From Actinernus sp. WN-2022 (taxonomy: Eukaryota; Cnidaria; Anthozoa; Actiniaria; Actinernidae), in contig JAOWCC010000936.1 of assembly GCA_030867875.1 (NCBI GenBank), forward strand, positions 79,455,032 through 79,519,031: a stretch of 64,000 nt of DNA. Direction: 5' to 3'. The notes below the pieces were generated by a model that saw nothing but the letters and a program-made list of their open reading frames with translations, was not told the origin of the DNA and made no database searches. Position numbers and translations under genes: made by a program. Below are positions 28,101 to 36,828 of this stretch, piece by piece. Position 1 is the stretch's first letter, and each line of letters starts with the position of its first letter.

Positions 28101-30979
28101 GTATTAAGTCATACCACATAAGCCCCCTTGATGAGCTAATGCCCTTGGGGCAAACATGGAGAATACACATGGTTAAATAAACAAAAAGTATACGGGTAGG
28201 TAACTCACAGAAGAAGTACCCCTCAGGACAAGGCTTAGTAGCTGCTGAAACTCGGACAGCAACTGGCTTCTATTGAAGCCTCTGCATGGTGGAAATACCA
28301 CAAACCATGTGGTAGTTGATTCTGAATGTTGATCTGCATGGTGGAAATACCACAAACCATGTGGTAGTTGATTCTGAATGTTGATCTGCATGGTGGAAAT
28401 ACCATGAGACATGATTGTGTTGCTTTCGTAGGGGCCCTGTGGCCACACTGTCGGCGATAATATTCAACGTGATGGTGAGAGCTGGTATATGTACCAAGCC
28501 AGTTAGAACCTATGATGTTGGAGCACCATCAGCTATCACCATTAGTCTTCCTGGAATGGACCCAGCAGATGCCGAGAGGAGAAGGTTAGTGATTATCACC
28601 ACCAACTATGATAATGATCACCAGCTATTTACAGCACGACGCGCTAATGTATGACCACTTTTAATGTTTTCGCATACTTTCATGTACGTGCTATGTGCAA
28701 GATTATCCAATCACATACAAGCGGCTCGTCATTTCTGCTTTCATTTGTTTATATGATGAGCCGCTTTTGTATGTGATTGGATAATCTCGCACGTGCACGA
28801 AAGTATGCGAATACATTAAACGTGGTCGTACATTTGCACGTCGCGCTGTTAAAGCCAGAGTTGTAGCTAATGGCACAAATAATACCGGCTATTTATCACA
28901 GTCGTCCAGCAACTTAATAATGTAATGACAGCTTGGCTTTAAGTTAACAGATAGCCCGACATTCAAGTATTTGCCTTTTTACTATTAAAAGGTAACATGT
29001 ATTCATTTCTCAAGCGCAAATTCTATATGGGTATATTAAAATGCGTTTCAGGGCAGTTCCACATGAGATAGGGGATTATGGTAAATTTGAAAATGGAAGT
29101 TATAAGGACAACTTAAAGGTTTCATGAAGTCTGTATACCTCAGGGTTATAAAATATAGCATTATTAGCTGCATTGTTTCATTGGCTTCATCAGGGGGAAC
29201 CCAAAGTACATGTAATATTAAAAAAAATGCAAAAATCACACCAAATTGGATAAATATTAATTATTTGGGTGGTTATCAAAAAAATATTATTACCAATGTT
29301 AAATAAAACTTTAAAAATGTTCTGGACTCATAATGTTATCAAATAGGGTTTACTAAAGCTTGTTACAGCTGTTTGACTGCTGGACATTCTAAAATGTTCA
29401 TATTATACACCACCCTTGTCAGGCTATTTTGCACATGTAACGTCCGCGACAAATGATGTAACGTCCGTGACACTGGTTTTACTCCCCTCTGCCAAAAGTA
29501 AAGAAGGTGATGATGATATTTTGGTACTGAAGAAATAACTATCCATTACCTGCATACTTCAAATTATAAAACTAGCCTGGTGTACCATCTCATCTCACAG
29601 CAAGTTAACTTTGAAGATTTCTGCTTGGAATATTGGTTGTTTTCCATGTAACGTCCGCGACAGTGATTTTTCTTGCATTTTAATAATGTATAAAATGCCC
29701 AAATTCTTACTCATGTTATTTTAAGTATTACTGTATTCTGGTAAAGAGTTATGATATTGAAAATTTGGCAAACTGTCTTTTGGCATTTATCTAGAGAAAT
29801 AAAAAGGTTCAAAATCTTGTCTGAGATGTAACGTCCGTGACGTGGAACTGCCCTTCACATGGTTATTTTTGTGCTGCTATTGTGGCGTAATGTTTACAAT
29901 CAAGAGTACCTCAGAATAGCGATACTTACTGCCACGTCATCCATTGTCATTAATGTGCCAACCAGAGATTCATTGGTTCCTGACACAAAGCGGCCTTTTG
30001 AAATCATGGTTGCATAACAATTGTAATGTTTATCAACACAAAGTATCGCTATTCCTGGTTGTTGTGTCGGGAGACAATCCCCTACTCTCTCTCGAAATAA
30101 CACAACAGGCTCATTCACGTCCACATCGTATAGATTAGAAGAAAAAGGAGACAAGGTCAACGGCTCATACACCCCTGCCCAAGGATGCGGCCGGGATTCG
30201 AACCCCCGACCTCCCGCACTCCAGACTGTGCTCTATTAACTGAGCAAACCAGTGTTCTTTATTTATAGAGTGATGTTTAAAGGGGAACTGAACCCTGGAA
30301 TTAACCCGATGACTATACAAAGATGGTTCGTGGGTGGGTGGGTCAGTAGCAACTTAAAAAAAGTAAAAAAAAGGTAAAAAAAAAAAGGTCAGGAGGTCTT
30401 TAACCATGTCGGCTTTCCTCCACTAGTCGTGGCTTGACAATTTGTATGAGAAAGACAAGAAACTAAAACGTAGAGAGCTCGGAAAAGAGGTGTAGTTTTA
30501 AAAAGAATCCGGCTTCAATCTTTTCTATTTTTACTTTTTCAAAAAATTGGGCCTGTCTTCAACTGGTGATTTGTTTTGCTTATCCAAATAAAAAAATGGG
30601 TTGGTCGGGCGATGGTAATTGAAACATTTTATTGGCATGCCTGGGATCATCACAATAAAACAACAACTTGGATTCTTTATATGCCGGGTCCTGGCTTTGA
30701 TCAGCCCGGCTCTGTGGTTGTTTCAGGTCCCGTTAGAAATTCAGAGTTTTTAATGCCTTTTTATCCTATAGACAAAAAGCATTGAAGGCTTTGAATGAAA
30801 GACTACAGAAACTGGACCAGTCACAAACAAGTTGGCCATCTATGGAAGAACAAGGGGAAAAGGTTGCAAATGGTCCCTCCAGCCCAGCCCCTGTGGATGA
30901 AGTACCTACTGTTGTAGTTGATAAAGGGACCTCGGTGAACCCAGAAGGACAGAGTAGTAGTGCTATTGTTACAACATAG
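19159..30979 (+). CDS. TMEM115: TMEM115 (DUF1751 Golgi membrane protein), nine exons
   Basis: Coding exons: 19159-19191, 19258-19385, 19697-19766, 22871-22945, 23210-23301, 24269-24380, 27694-27926, 28432-28584, 30772-30979. All introns are GT-AG and phases join exactly, giving 1104 nt and 367 residues; the human protein has 351. Family landmarks in order are GDASVVVKA (exon 2), PPNFRIWTLITGG (3), LIEPLWGALEFL (4), FSGMTGIISGLMVAFKQ (6), GWIYLRFYQPRARG and FSFATFFPD (7), YDVGAPSAITISLPG then DPADAERRR (8), KALNERLQKL and WPSMEE (9). Hydrophobic segments lie near residues 22-40, 80-132, 138-152 and 180-212, before a cytosolic tail. TMEM115 is a rhomboid-fold, non-protease Golgi protein linked to the COG complex and Golgi-to-ER retrograde traffic. 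The match to the human order is unambiguous. The introns are crowded with repeats, several ending close to splice acceptors. Confidence 0.96.
20190..20368 (+). repeat. Tandem array of AGGTCAAATTGACC palindromes (intron 3)
   Basis: Alternating blocks AACCTAGGTCAAATTGACC and (C/T)(C/T)(A/G)AGTCAATT(C/T) repeat four to five times with a 37-38-bp period. The core GGTCAAATTGACC is a perfect palindrome. Confidence 0.85.
20450..20730 (+). repeat. Diverged repeat TTAGTGACTAATAGCTCTAAACACC (copies in intron 3)
   Basis: Modules with TTTAGTGATTAATAGCCCTA, GGTTAGGGT-TTTTAAATGTAGGG and TTTGTATTAG-TC recur two to three times here and once at 24930-25040 in intron 6 (GGTTAGGGTGTTTTTAAATG). They form part of a larger duplicated segment. 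Confidence 0.6.
21094..21365 (+). mobile_element. 5S rRNA-derived SINE (intron 3)
   Basis: AAGTTAAGCCCGATCGGGTG, then GGTAAGTAAATGGATGGGTG and ACC, reproduces the 5S internal promoter: box A (AAGTTAAGC), intermediate element, and box C (TGGATGGGTGACC) in the right order and spacing. The 5' flank TGGCGCAG-TGTTC is tRNA-like. A G-rich body follows, and the tail repeats GAGTCAATTTGACCTG before GCAACATAGAC. It matches the known SINE3 architecture. It is too short and diverged to be a 5S gene. Confidence 0.75.
21366..22130 (-). mobile_element. LINE reverse transcriptase fragment (intron 3)
   Basis: On the minus strand the coding text reads, across frameshifts: GFDLVDHNVLIQEL (motif A region), GGIPQGTKLAPLLFAI (motif B), RIEYVDDASVFE (motif C, YVDD), LNSKKCKEM, FGIHIVSDLTWN, then GLSTTDLVLIYCSLVRS and ALPDYLSDLVERLKRKA. 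The order and motifs are those of CR1/Craig-like LINEs. Several frame breaks and a stop after the LVDH block make it a pseudogene. It sits opposite in strand to the host gene. Confidence 0.88.
22186..22262. repeat. Two adjacent short palindromes (intron 3)
   Basis: TGATTCTAAAATCC mirrored by TTTTTAGAATCA, then CAACCTAGATCATTTTAAAA and ATGACCTAGGTTG. The second shares the ACCTAGGTT word with the arrays at 20190 and 26059. Confidence 0.7.
22390..22505 (+). repeat. GAGCTCCCTATATTGAACTG tandem repeat, 3 units
   Basis: Three nearly identical units of about 41-45 bp with GGGGAGCTCCCTATATTGAA and CTGACAGGGGT, followed by CTCCTTTTAGGGGTAAAAAT. That tail recalls the poly-G-ended repeat at 17896 and 31940. 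Confidence 0.85.
23745..24165 (+). repeat. ~73-bp minisatellite, 6 units (intron 5)
   Basis: Units contain TTTCAATAACTTTATCAGCA, GTAATAGACAGAGTAGGTGG and CTGTATGAGAATGAGTAGCG. One unit is internally shortened at about 23885. Because the unit lacks stops in one phase it yields a spurious ORF. Confidence 0.92.
24910..25760 (+). repeat. Diverged duplicate of the 20450-21060 segment (intron 6)
   Basis: Starts with the GGTTAGGGTGTTTTTAAATG module. Later it shares TCTATAAACA-TGT, GTTTGG-..AATAT and GAAGTCCGACTTTGTTAG with AGT-GCATG, in the same order as in intron 3. Each copy leads directly into a SINE. Confidence 0.5.
25806..26182 (+). mobile_element. tRNA-derived SINE with GACCTAGGTTGA tail (intron 6)
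   Basis: The A box is in TGGCGCAGTTGGTAAAG and the B box is GGTTCGAGTCCC, with CTTCCAAG in the anticodon position, as in a TCC anticodon. The region between is expanded by a second TTCCAAG. A G-rich body follows, then four to five GACCTAGGTTGAAAA units at 26059-26140, ending TTTGACCTGTAACATAGAC. The last word also ends the 5S-derived SINE at 21365. It is not a functional tRNA because the arms do not pair. Confidence 0.82.
26237..26835 (-). mobile_element. LINE 3' fragment (intron 6)
   Basis: The minus-strand frame 26832-26596 reads WLPTLKKHEPKRQL, then GTFQDSTAKLFNKLPAYIR. This is the same C-terminal LINE block as GTFQDTSSSVFNNLP at 370-440. A long AT-rich 3' UTR leads to an (ATT)n tail at 26237-26248. 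Confidence 0.78.
26936..26951. repeat. (AT)n microsatellite
   Basis: About eight AT units in intron 6. Confidence 0.9.
28279..28412 (+). repeat. 52-bp tandem repeat ending 20 bp before exon 8
   Basis: Two full copies and a partial one of CTGCATGGTGGAAATACCAC plus AAACCATGTGGTAGTTGATT and CTGAATGTTGAT. It places a repeat directly in the branch-point region of the exon 8 acceptor. Confidence 0.9.
28629..28857. mobile_element. Foldback MITE (intron 8)
   Basis: TTTACAGCACGACGCGCTAA is mirrored by the right end, which reads CGTCGCGCTGTTAAA. The inner arms TTATCCAATCACATACAAGC and GCTTTTGTATGTGATTGGAT pair with almost no mismatch. Arms are about 100 bp with a short loop. Confidence 0.88.
29051..29853. 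mobile_element. Non-autonomous TIR transposon with TTCA duplication (intron 8)
   Basis: The 12-bp perfect terminal inverted repeats GGGCAGTTCCAC and GTGGAACTGCCC sit between direct TTCA repeats at 29047-29050 and 29854-29857. Inside, ATGTAACGTCCG(C/T)GAC occurs four times (29434, 29455, 29646, 29826). The last copy adjoins the right TIR. There is no ORF. The superfamily is not assigned. Confidence 0.85.
29905..30255 (-). mobile_element. tRNA-derived SINE (intron 8)
   Basis: On the minus strand, TTTGCTCAGTTAATAGAGCA forms a D-arm and A-box region and GGGGGTTCGAATCCCGGCCG the T-arm with B box, at tRNA spacing. A body of about 280 bases then runs to 29905. Within it, AATAGCGATACTT at 29917 and AAGTATCGCTATT at 30041 are inverted. 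The head is close to a real tRNA, but the acceptor ends do not pair. Confidence 0.75.
30281..30375 (+). mobile_element. TTAA-abutting end of an AGGGGAACT element
   Basis: TTAA at 30277-30280 is followed by AGGGGAACTGAACCCTGGAA and TTAACCC, closely like the left end of the element at 43834 (AGGGGAACTCAACCCTAAAA). The mirrored right end was not found, so this is a solo or decayed copy. Confidence 0.55.
30683..30750 (+). mobile_element. SINE-A 3' fragment, 20 bp before exon 9
   Basis: GCCGGGTCCTGGCTTTGATC, AGCCC and TTTCAGGTCCCGTTAGAAAT match the 3' part of the SINE family at 38081. The exon 9 acceptor is at 30770-30771. Confidence 0.8.
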
Positions 30980-30984
30980 CATGC

Positions 30985-31264
30985 CAGTATTGTATCTGTA
31001 CCGAGATATATTACCAGCATTGGACCTGTACTGAGATATATATTACCAGCATTGGAACTGTACTGAGATATATATTACCAGCATTGGACCTGTACTGAGA
31101 TATATGTTACCAGCATTGGACCTGTACTGAGATATGTATTACCAGCATTGGACCTGTACGGAGATATATATTACCAGCATTGGACCTGTACTGAGATATA
31201 TATTACCAGCATTGGACCTGTACTGAGATATGTATTACCAGCATTGGACCTGTACTGAGATATA
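30985..31264 (+). repeat. 31-bp minisatellite in the TMEM115 3' UTR, 9 units
   Basis: Units of ATATATTACCAGCATTGGAC and CTGTACTGAG repeat about nine times from a few bases after the TAG. A single further copy lies at 32378-32412, over 1.1 kb downstream. Confidence 0.93.
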
Positions 31265-31935
31265 GAGATTACTTAATGGGAAGTGCTGGCGTTTGGTATT
31301 TACACACGAGTTTGTTTTCACAAAAAAAAAAAAAGTCTGTAAATACCATACAAAAGCATCTTGTAATTTGTTTATTACATACATACTGAGATTGTTCTCC
31401 AGTATCAAACAGGTTTTATTTAGGTCTTGTCATTGAACACGTACATTTGTAGCTTTCAATTTTTTGTTTTGCATTTCGTATCCGACTCAACGTAGACTAA
31501 AATTTATGCTCGATACAATCAAAATGGAAAGAAAATCTTACTTTCTAAACTGACATTAGCCTTGAAATAGTTTTCAACATCAATGCGAAACTGTCTTTAA
31601 TTCAACAAAAAAGTTTACAAGTTTACATCGTCAATAGATTAGTATACCTGCTTCTTCCAAGTTGTTTGCTACGAGTTTCCAGACATCTCCACGGCTTGTA
31701 GGTTTTCTCTGCTCACAGAATATTTACGATTTTTCAAATGTCGATGGTCTATGGAAGTTGAAATCACTCCACGAAGGATTGAAAGCTCATAATCTTCGCC
31801 GTATTTCCTTTTGACACTAAGATTATCTGTTGAGTTCCTTCGGTAGAATTTCGCTTCTTCTTTGTCTCTTTAAGTAACTTTACGTCTGTTTCTCTAAGTT
31901 TTTGCTCTTGCGATTTTGTGTTCTTGGTCGATAAT
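31265..31935. other. TMEM115 downstream region
   Basis: No coding signal. There is an A-run at 31321-31333. The polyadenylation site is not obvious; no AATAAA was noted before 31300. Confidence 0.4.
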
Positions 31936-31939
31936 ATAC

Positions 31940-32232
31940 CCGGGGGGGGGGACTCCCTTATGTGAGGGGTACATGGATGCTCGTCGTACCTTTTAGGGGT
32001 CAAAATCAGGAGTTTGGTACCACTTAGGGTATCCACCATCAAACACAGACATTTCTATGTAAAGCGGTACCTTTTAGGGGTCGGGTGTTAATGGAACAAA
32101 AAAGCTGTTATCAATTTACATTTTTATTATCTTTTAGGGGTCAAAATAAGCTTGAGCCACGCCCATTTTAGTACCTCGAAAATGTCCGACGAGCATCCCT
32201 ACCTCTTTTATATGGGAGTTCCCCCCCCCCCG
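31940..32232 (-). mobile_element. Poly-G/poly-C-ended repeat, copy 2
   Basis: Opposite-strand copy of 18130-18425. It is bounded by a G run at 31942-31950 and a C run at 32221-32231. It keeps the CTTTTAGGGGTCAAAAT words three times and GGATGCTCGTCG at one end, GACGAGCATCCC at the other. These two make the copy a terminal inverted repeat in itself. Confidence 0.85.
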
Positions 32233-32414
32233 ATATGTTTTGCAGGTGTTTTCTGATTGGACGAAACACTTTTCGCACGTGTGAAAAATTCGTTTCGCGA
32301 TTCTGATTGGCTAAGGAAAATTATGAAGTGGGTTTTCGCATGACTGATTCCATTCTTAAATCTCAGTATGTATGTGATAAATATATTACCAGCATTGGAC
32401 CTGTACTGAGATAC

Positions 32415-32748
32415 ACCCATTTTTTAAAAAAAGGTTGTCCCGCTCACAAACGGCAAACAACAAATGAAATTCCCAAACCGAAATGGATTGTGGTTCTAAC
32501 TGTTCAGCTGCGAGACGGAAAAACTACAGTAATTCGAACATCAAGTTACAGGATATTCATCTTAAAGTTACAGGATATTCATCTTAAAGTTACAGGATAA
32601 TCATCTTAAACGTTACAGGATAATCATCTTAAAGTTTTTGACCCAAAAACAAACGAATTCACCAGACTTTCAGCTACGACCACAACCCATTTCCGTCTGT
32701 GTATGTCGTTTGCTATTTGTGGGGGACAACCTTTTTGAAATAGCTGCT
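32415..32748. mobile_element. MITE with ~60-bp TIRs and internal 24-bp tandem
   Basis: AAAAAGGTTGTCCCGCTCAC at the left is mirrored by the right end, GTGGGGGACAACCTTTTT. CGAAATGGATTGTGGTT pairs with ACCACAACCCATTTCCG. Between the arms, GTTACAGGATATTCATCTTA and its variant with AATCATC repeat four times (32545-32635). Confidence 0.8.
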
Positions 32749-33249
32749 TATCAGTATTACAAGTCATGTATGTGTTCGTAACATACATGTAAGCACACCG
32801 GGAGACGGTTAACACAATAAATTACAGAAATCTCACTGAACTAGATACAAAACTAATCGTTTATGATAGTTTACTTCAGCGATTGAGATTGTTGTCAGTG
32901 GACTATGACCAATCATTTCGCAGAAACGTGCGATAGATTGTCAACAAGGCAGGCCACTGGTCCGACTGCTTTCTGTTTCCTTCCATTTAGAGTCTTCGTA
33001 GAAGTGCTGGATTACTGCCCGTGCTGTCCTACTTAATTATTGTCCTATTTATTTAACCCTAGCTGGAACAATTAACATAATACGGTAGTACATATAAATA
33101 CCAAGAAAACCCCTGTACTTTGTGCACGTACTTGACCAGTTTTTAATGTGACTAACTCCTATTTTTAGAGACTTCATATTGACACGCGCTCTAAATTTCT
33201 AACGAGACCTGAAACAAATATGGGGGCTGATCAAAGTCAGGACCCGGCT

Positions 33250-33432
33250 AAACCACAGATCGAATTGGAATTTAGCGTGTTGGTTTTCGTGTAGGAAGGA
33301 AAACCGGAGAACCCGGAGAACCCGGAGAAAAACTCTCGGCGCAAGGGCGAGATACCGACAACCTCAACTCGCATGTGGCGCCGCGTCTGGGAATCGAACC
33401 CGGGCCACAGAGGTGAGAGGCGAAGCGCTTAA
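33250..33432 (-). mobile_element. SINE-A 3' portion, split by a MITE
   Basis: On the minus strand: GCGCTTCGCCTCTCACC, B box GGTTCGATTCCCAGACGCGG, TTTTTCTCCGGGTTCTCCGG, and the 3' words to 33250. The head of the same SINE, with the A-box region, is displaced to 33983-34005 by the 550-bp element between. Confidence 0.88.
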
Positions 33433-33982
33433 AGTGCCCATCACCCTTTTGCAATTTTGATAGCTTGTGAACCTCCGAAAAGTTTTGAGTACTTCTGTGA
33501 AGAAAGTTTTGGTTTAAAGTGAATACTTTATGTTCTACGCTTGTTTGAAATCGTGTAAATGTGACCTTTCCTGACCCATGACCGCGTAAGTAAAAGCCTG
33601 GGTCGAAACCTGGGTAGACGTCATCTCATTAATGCATTATTCTCCATGGCGCCTTTTTATCACAACAACATCGATGCATAGAAAATATACACAGGTTTTG
33701 AGTTGTTAGTAAAGAAAAAAGTCATTTTAGTCAACATGTTAAGTATTTCTTCGAATGATTGCAAAGCCGAATTAATTATATGACGTCAAGATGACGTCTA
33801 CCCAGGTTTCGACCCAGGCTTTTACTTGCGCGGTCATGGGTCAGGAAAGGTCACATTTACACGATTTCAAACAAGCGTAGAACATAAAGTATTCACTTTA
33901 AACCAAAACTTTCTTCACAGAAGTACTCAAAACTTTTCGGAGGTTCATAATCTATCAAAATTACAAAAGGGTGATAGGCACT
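33433..33982. mobile_element. TTAA-flanked foldback MITE inserted in a SINE A-box region
   Basis: TTAA at 33429-33432 and 33983-33986. The ends are AGTGCCCATCACCCTTTTGC and, on the complement, AGTGCCTATCACCCTTTTGT. Arms of about 190 bp pair closely; for instance TTACTTACGCGG-type text at 33590 mirrors TTTTACTTGCGCGGTCATGG at 33820, and GTCGAAACCTGGGTAGACGT mirrors ACGTCTACCCAGGTTTCGAC. Removing it and one TTAA restores a contiguous SINE head, so insertion polarity is certain. Confidence 0.93.
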
Positions 33983-34159
33983 TTAACCACTGCGCCACCC
34001 CGGCTTCCCATGACGCGCTAAGCATTTCTTCCTCTAACACATGATTTCCAGTTCACTTCAATGTTTACGTTTCTCAACATAGCGTAACATGACGCGCTGG
34101 ACGATTTATAAACGCAATCTTCGTTCCGGCAACATGATGTAAGTTTTTGAATTATTTAA

Positions 34160-35247
34160 GGTGGCCCGCGGCTATCTATTTTGGCAACGGGGGTCTTTTT
34201 AAATCGCGTTTTTGAACAGCTAAACATTATCCGATCTCTGAGATTTTTTTAAACTTTTAATAAAGAATCCGAATTTTATAAAAAGTACAATTAGAAAGTG
34301 ATTAACAAAGAATTGCTGAATATATAAGCGATTTTCGAAAACGTTTTTTTAGGAAAGAGCGTATATTTCAAAACCCAAAAGATGGATTTGTTCCATTTTA
34401 CTTTCAACGAGTGCCCAACCTCAAGATCTGTAACAGGCAAGTTTCAGGTTAATCGACACCATACAAGTTTCTCGGCAAACGGCTGATCAATTTTAACCTA
34501 AAAATATTATGCTAATGCATCTGGTTCAACTGCCGGAGAAATATTGCAATAATAATTCAATCGTACATACCATATGGAAGTTCAATACCACTTGAAACTA
34601 CTGTGCCAAAGTCAAGAAGATCGGAAAACTGCAACTAACGTTATGCGGCGAACGAAGTAAAATTATTGCTGAATATTTGCGAAAATCGAGAAATTTGTAT
34701 TCTTTCGGCGTAAAATAATTTCACTGACTGCCTCCCGGTTAGCTCAGTGGTTAAGCTCCGGTCTGTTGAGCGGGAGGTCGCGGGTTCAAACCCCGGCCGG
34801 ACCAACACTCAGGGAGTAGAAGGTGCTGCCTTTGTGAAACAACTGCAAGTGGTTAGACATTCATGTCTTCTCGGATAAGGACGTACAATCGTAGGACCAG
34901 TGTCCCCAATTAGTTGCAAAGCTAAATACATTTGACACTTAAATAAAGTTACTTACTTAGTTACTCGTTTGTTTTTCTTAAGTTCCTAATATGACTTACA
35001 GTAGCATATTTTAAAGTACCTTACCGAGTCTCAGCGCGCTTTGACCATACGCTTTTGAGAAATAAAGGCTGTAAACTTCATATTGTGCGAGACTTCTAAA
35101 ATCTAAATGCTTGGAAAACCCCTCATGTTCGCTAAGTTATTCAATGGGTTTGTTTTGAATTTCCGCACGGGTTCTGCCACTTGGGAATCGCCAGACAAGG
35201 AATAATTAAAATTAATGTTGAAATTGAAATGAGGATTACGGACCACC
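34160..35247. mobile_element. TTAA-flanked GGTGGC element carrying a SINE
   Basis: TTAA at 34156-34159 is followed by GGTGGCCCGCGG. TTAA at 35248-35251 is preceded by CGGACCACC, so the ends read GGTGGCCCGCGG and GGTGGTCCG. Only the first nine or so bases match, so the right boundary is tentative. The left end resembles GGTGGCTCGCC of the 2-kb element. A tRNA-derived SINE is nested at 34733. Confidence 0.5.
34733..34970 (+). mobile_element. tRNA-derived SINE-B
   Basis: TTAGCTCAGTGGTTAAGC (A box) and GCGGGTTCAAACCCCGGCCG (B box) are at tRNA spacing, in a head that begins GCCTCCCGG. The body has GCTGCCTTTGTGAAACAACT and GGACGTACAATCGTAGG. The 3' end AAATAAAGTTACTTACTTAG matches the 44516 copy. 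The acceptor strands do not pair as a tRNA. Confidence 0.88.
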
Positions 35248-35251
35248 TTAA

Positions 35252-35944
35252 AGACATGCAACATGTTGCCCGAATTTTGTTGGAGTTACTTCGGGTAACA
35301 CCCTCGCCGTTGACTTTTCGCGCAACGTCGTTCCAGAAACGTCTCAGCTACGCCCACGGAAACGGGGTACGTCAACAAACAAAGGAGCCACATGTTTAAC
35401 GAGGGTGTCGGAGTAGGAGCCGAGGTGTAATATACCTGTTGCTGCATTAATTTACGCTAAAAGATGTCTCGTGTACCATAAATTAAAAATTGTCGCGAAA
35501 AATCGTCTCGTGTAACATCACCTTACGGAAGGATGATCTTGTTGAAAATACCTGTCAAACTTCGCGCGATTAACCCCTTGCTGTATTTATTTCATGATTC
35601 AGATATTATTAATGTAATTCATTCACTGATGCTGACAGTGAAAAAAAAACTGAATTTTGTAAAAAAAACACAATGAAAATAGTGTATATATAAGTGATAT
35701 AAGGATTTGTTTTTACTTGACGGCTTTAGATATACAAGAGCTGGATTTATTCTTAATCGTAGTTGTTGAAGACCAAACAACAAGAACACACAACAAAAGG
35801 TTTTCTTCAAACTGCTTTCAAGGCGTACTTTTGTAACTGCCAAGTGGACACGTCTCTAGAACAAATTGTGAGTGCAAAGCCACACCCCTCACAATTACCT
35901 CAAAACGTTTTGGGTTGCGATGGATCCACGTAGCGGATTCAAAT
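35252..35944. other. Gene-free stretch
   Basis: Repeated TCTCGTGTA words at 35465-35520. No coding signal. Confidence 0.4.
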
Positions 35945-36105
35945 GACAAAGACAAGCTGGGTGGCGTAGCGTGTACGCACTCGCCTCTCACCACCTTTTT
36001 GAATCCCGGACGCGGCGTCGTATGTTCATTGAATTTATTGATTCTCACCCGTGCTTCGAGGGTTTTTCTCCGGTTTTTCTCCCTCCGTACAAATCAACAT
36101 GTGAG
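35945..36105 (+). mobile_element. SINE-A copy, degraded
   Basis: GGGTGGCGTAGCGTGTACGC, CTCGCCTCTCACCACC, a weak B box (TTTGAATCCCGGACGCGG), then GAGGGTTTTTCTCCGGTTTT and CTCCCTCCGTAC. It is the same family as 38081. Confidence 0.8.
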
Positions 36106-36194
36106 CTGAGTGCTGTGAGTTGTAAATATTGAACGTAGTGAGAGCATATGTGGAGAATGCTCGGCGTATCATTAGCAGCATCTACTAGAAGCCT

Positions 36195-36262
36195 AACAAG
36201 CTTAACGTGCCTATAAGCCCAAATTTTTATCATTAAAATCGATTCTACATCAAGTGAACAGG
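36195..36262 (-). repeat. Repeat shared with 46010-46075
   Basis: The complement reads GTAGAATCGATTTTAATGAT and TTGGGCTTATAGGCAC, matching GTAGAATCGATTTTAATAAT and TTGGGCTTATAGGCAC at 46024. Unclassified. Confidence 0.65.
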
Positions 36263-36539
36263 AAAATATTTATTGATTTGGTTTACAACATGTTAACTCA
36301 GATATGACAGAAGTGATATTCACAAACTACATCGTAGGGCTCTACTAAGATAGGCGTAACAAACGCCAATCAGCGTTTGTTTTATATAGAATGTCATTAA
36401 TAGTAATCAATGGGAATTAGAATAATTATTTATTCGTCTCTTATCGTCATGGCGGAAGCCAGGAAGTGTCGGTGTTAGTCGAAGGTGTACATAGTCGCAA
36501 ATATGTCATTTAGCTCTTTCAATAATACAGAAACTAATA

Positions 36540-36828
36540 GGCCCTTTGCAGCTAACAAATCACGTGGTTGTACTGGAGAGCAAAAAATACCTGACTTCAT
36601 TTATTTAAAGGCCTTGTACGAGATCGGTATTGCTATTAGACAAAACTGTTTGCAAATGCTATTTTCCACCTCCAATCAATTGGGAGTGACGATCTTTCTA
36701 AAACTGCGTTTTTAAAGATAGCTTGCTCTCCAGTATTCATCGCAACGCCTTTCCCATGGGGATCATGAGCTCAATTCATTCGTTAATGAAGTATTATATC
36801 AGCACGTGACTGTTAGCTGCAAAGGGCC
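36540..36828. mobile_element. MITE with GGCCCTTTGCAGCTAAC TIRs, TA target, copy 1
   Basis: GGCCCTTTGCAGCTAAC and GTTAGCTGCAAAGGGCC are perfect 17-bp inverted ends next to TA dinucleotides. The body matches 57086-57430 throughout (GCCTTGTACGAGATCGGTAT, ATCAGCACGTGACTGTTAGC). Confidence 0.9.

Noticed and set aside
28173..28497. Minus-strand frames with repeated HADQHSESTTTWF
   Set aside because: They are translations of the 52-bp tandem repeat before exon 8.
34733..34810. Possible tRNA gene
   Set aside because: A and B boxes are good, but the acceptor ends do not pair, and the same head with a 230-bp body recurs at 44516. It is a SINE.
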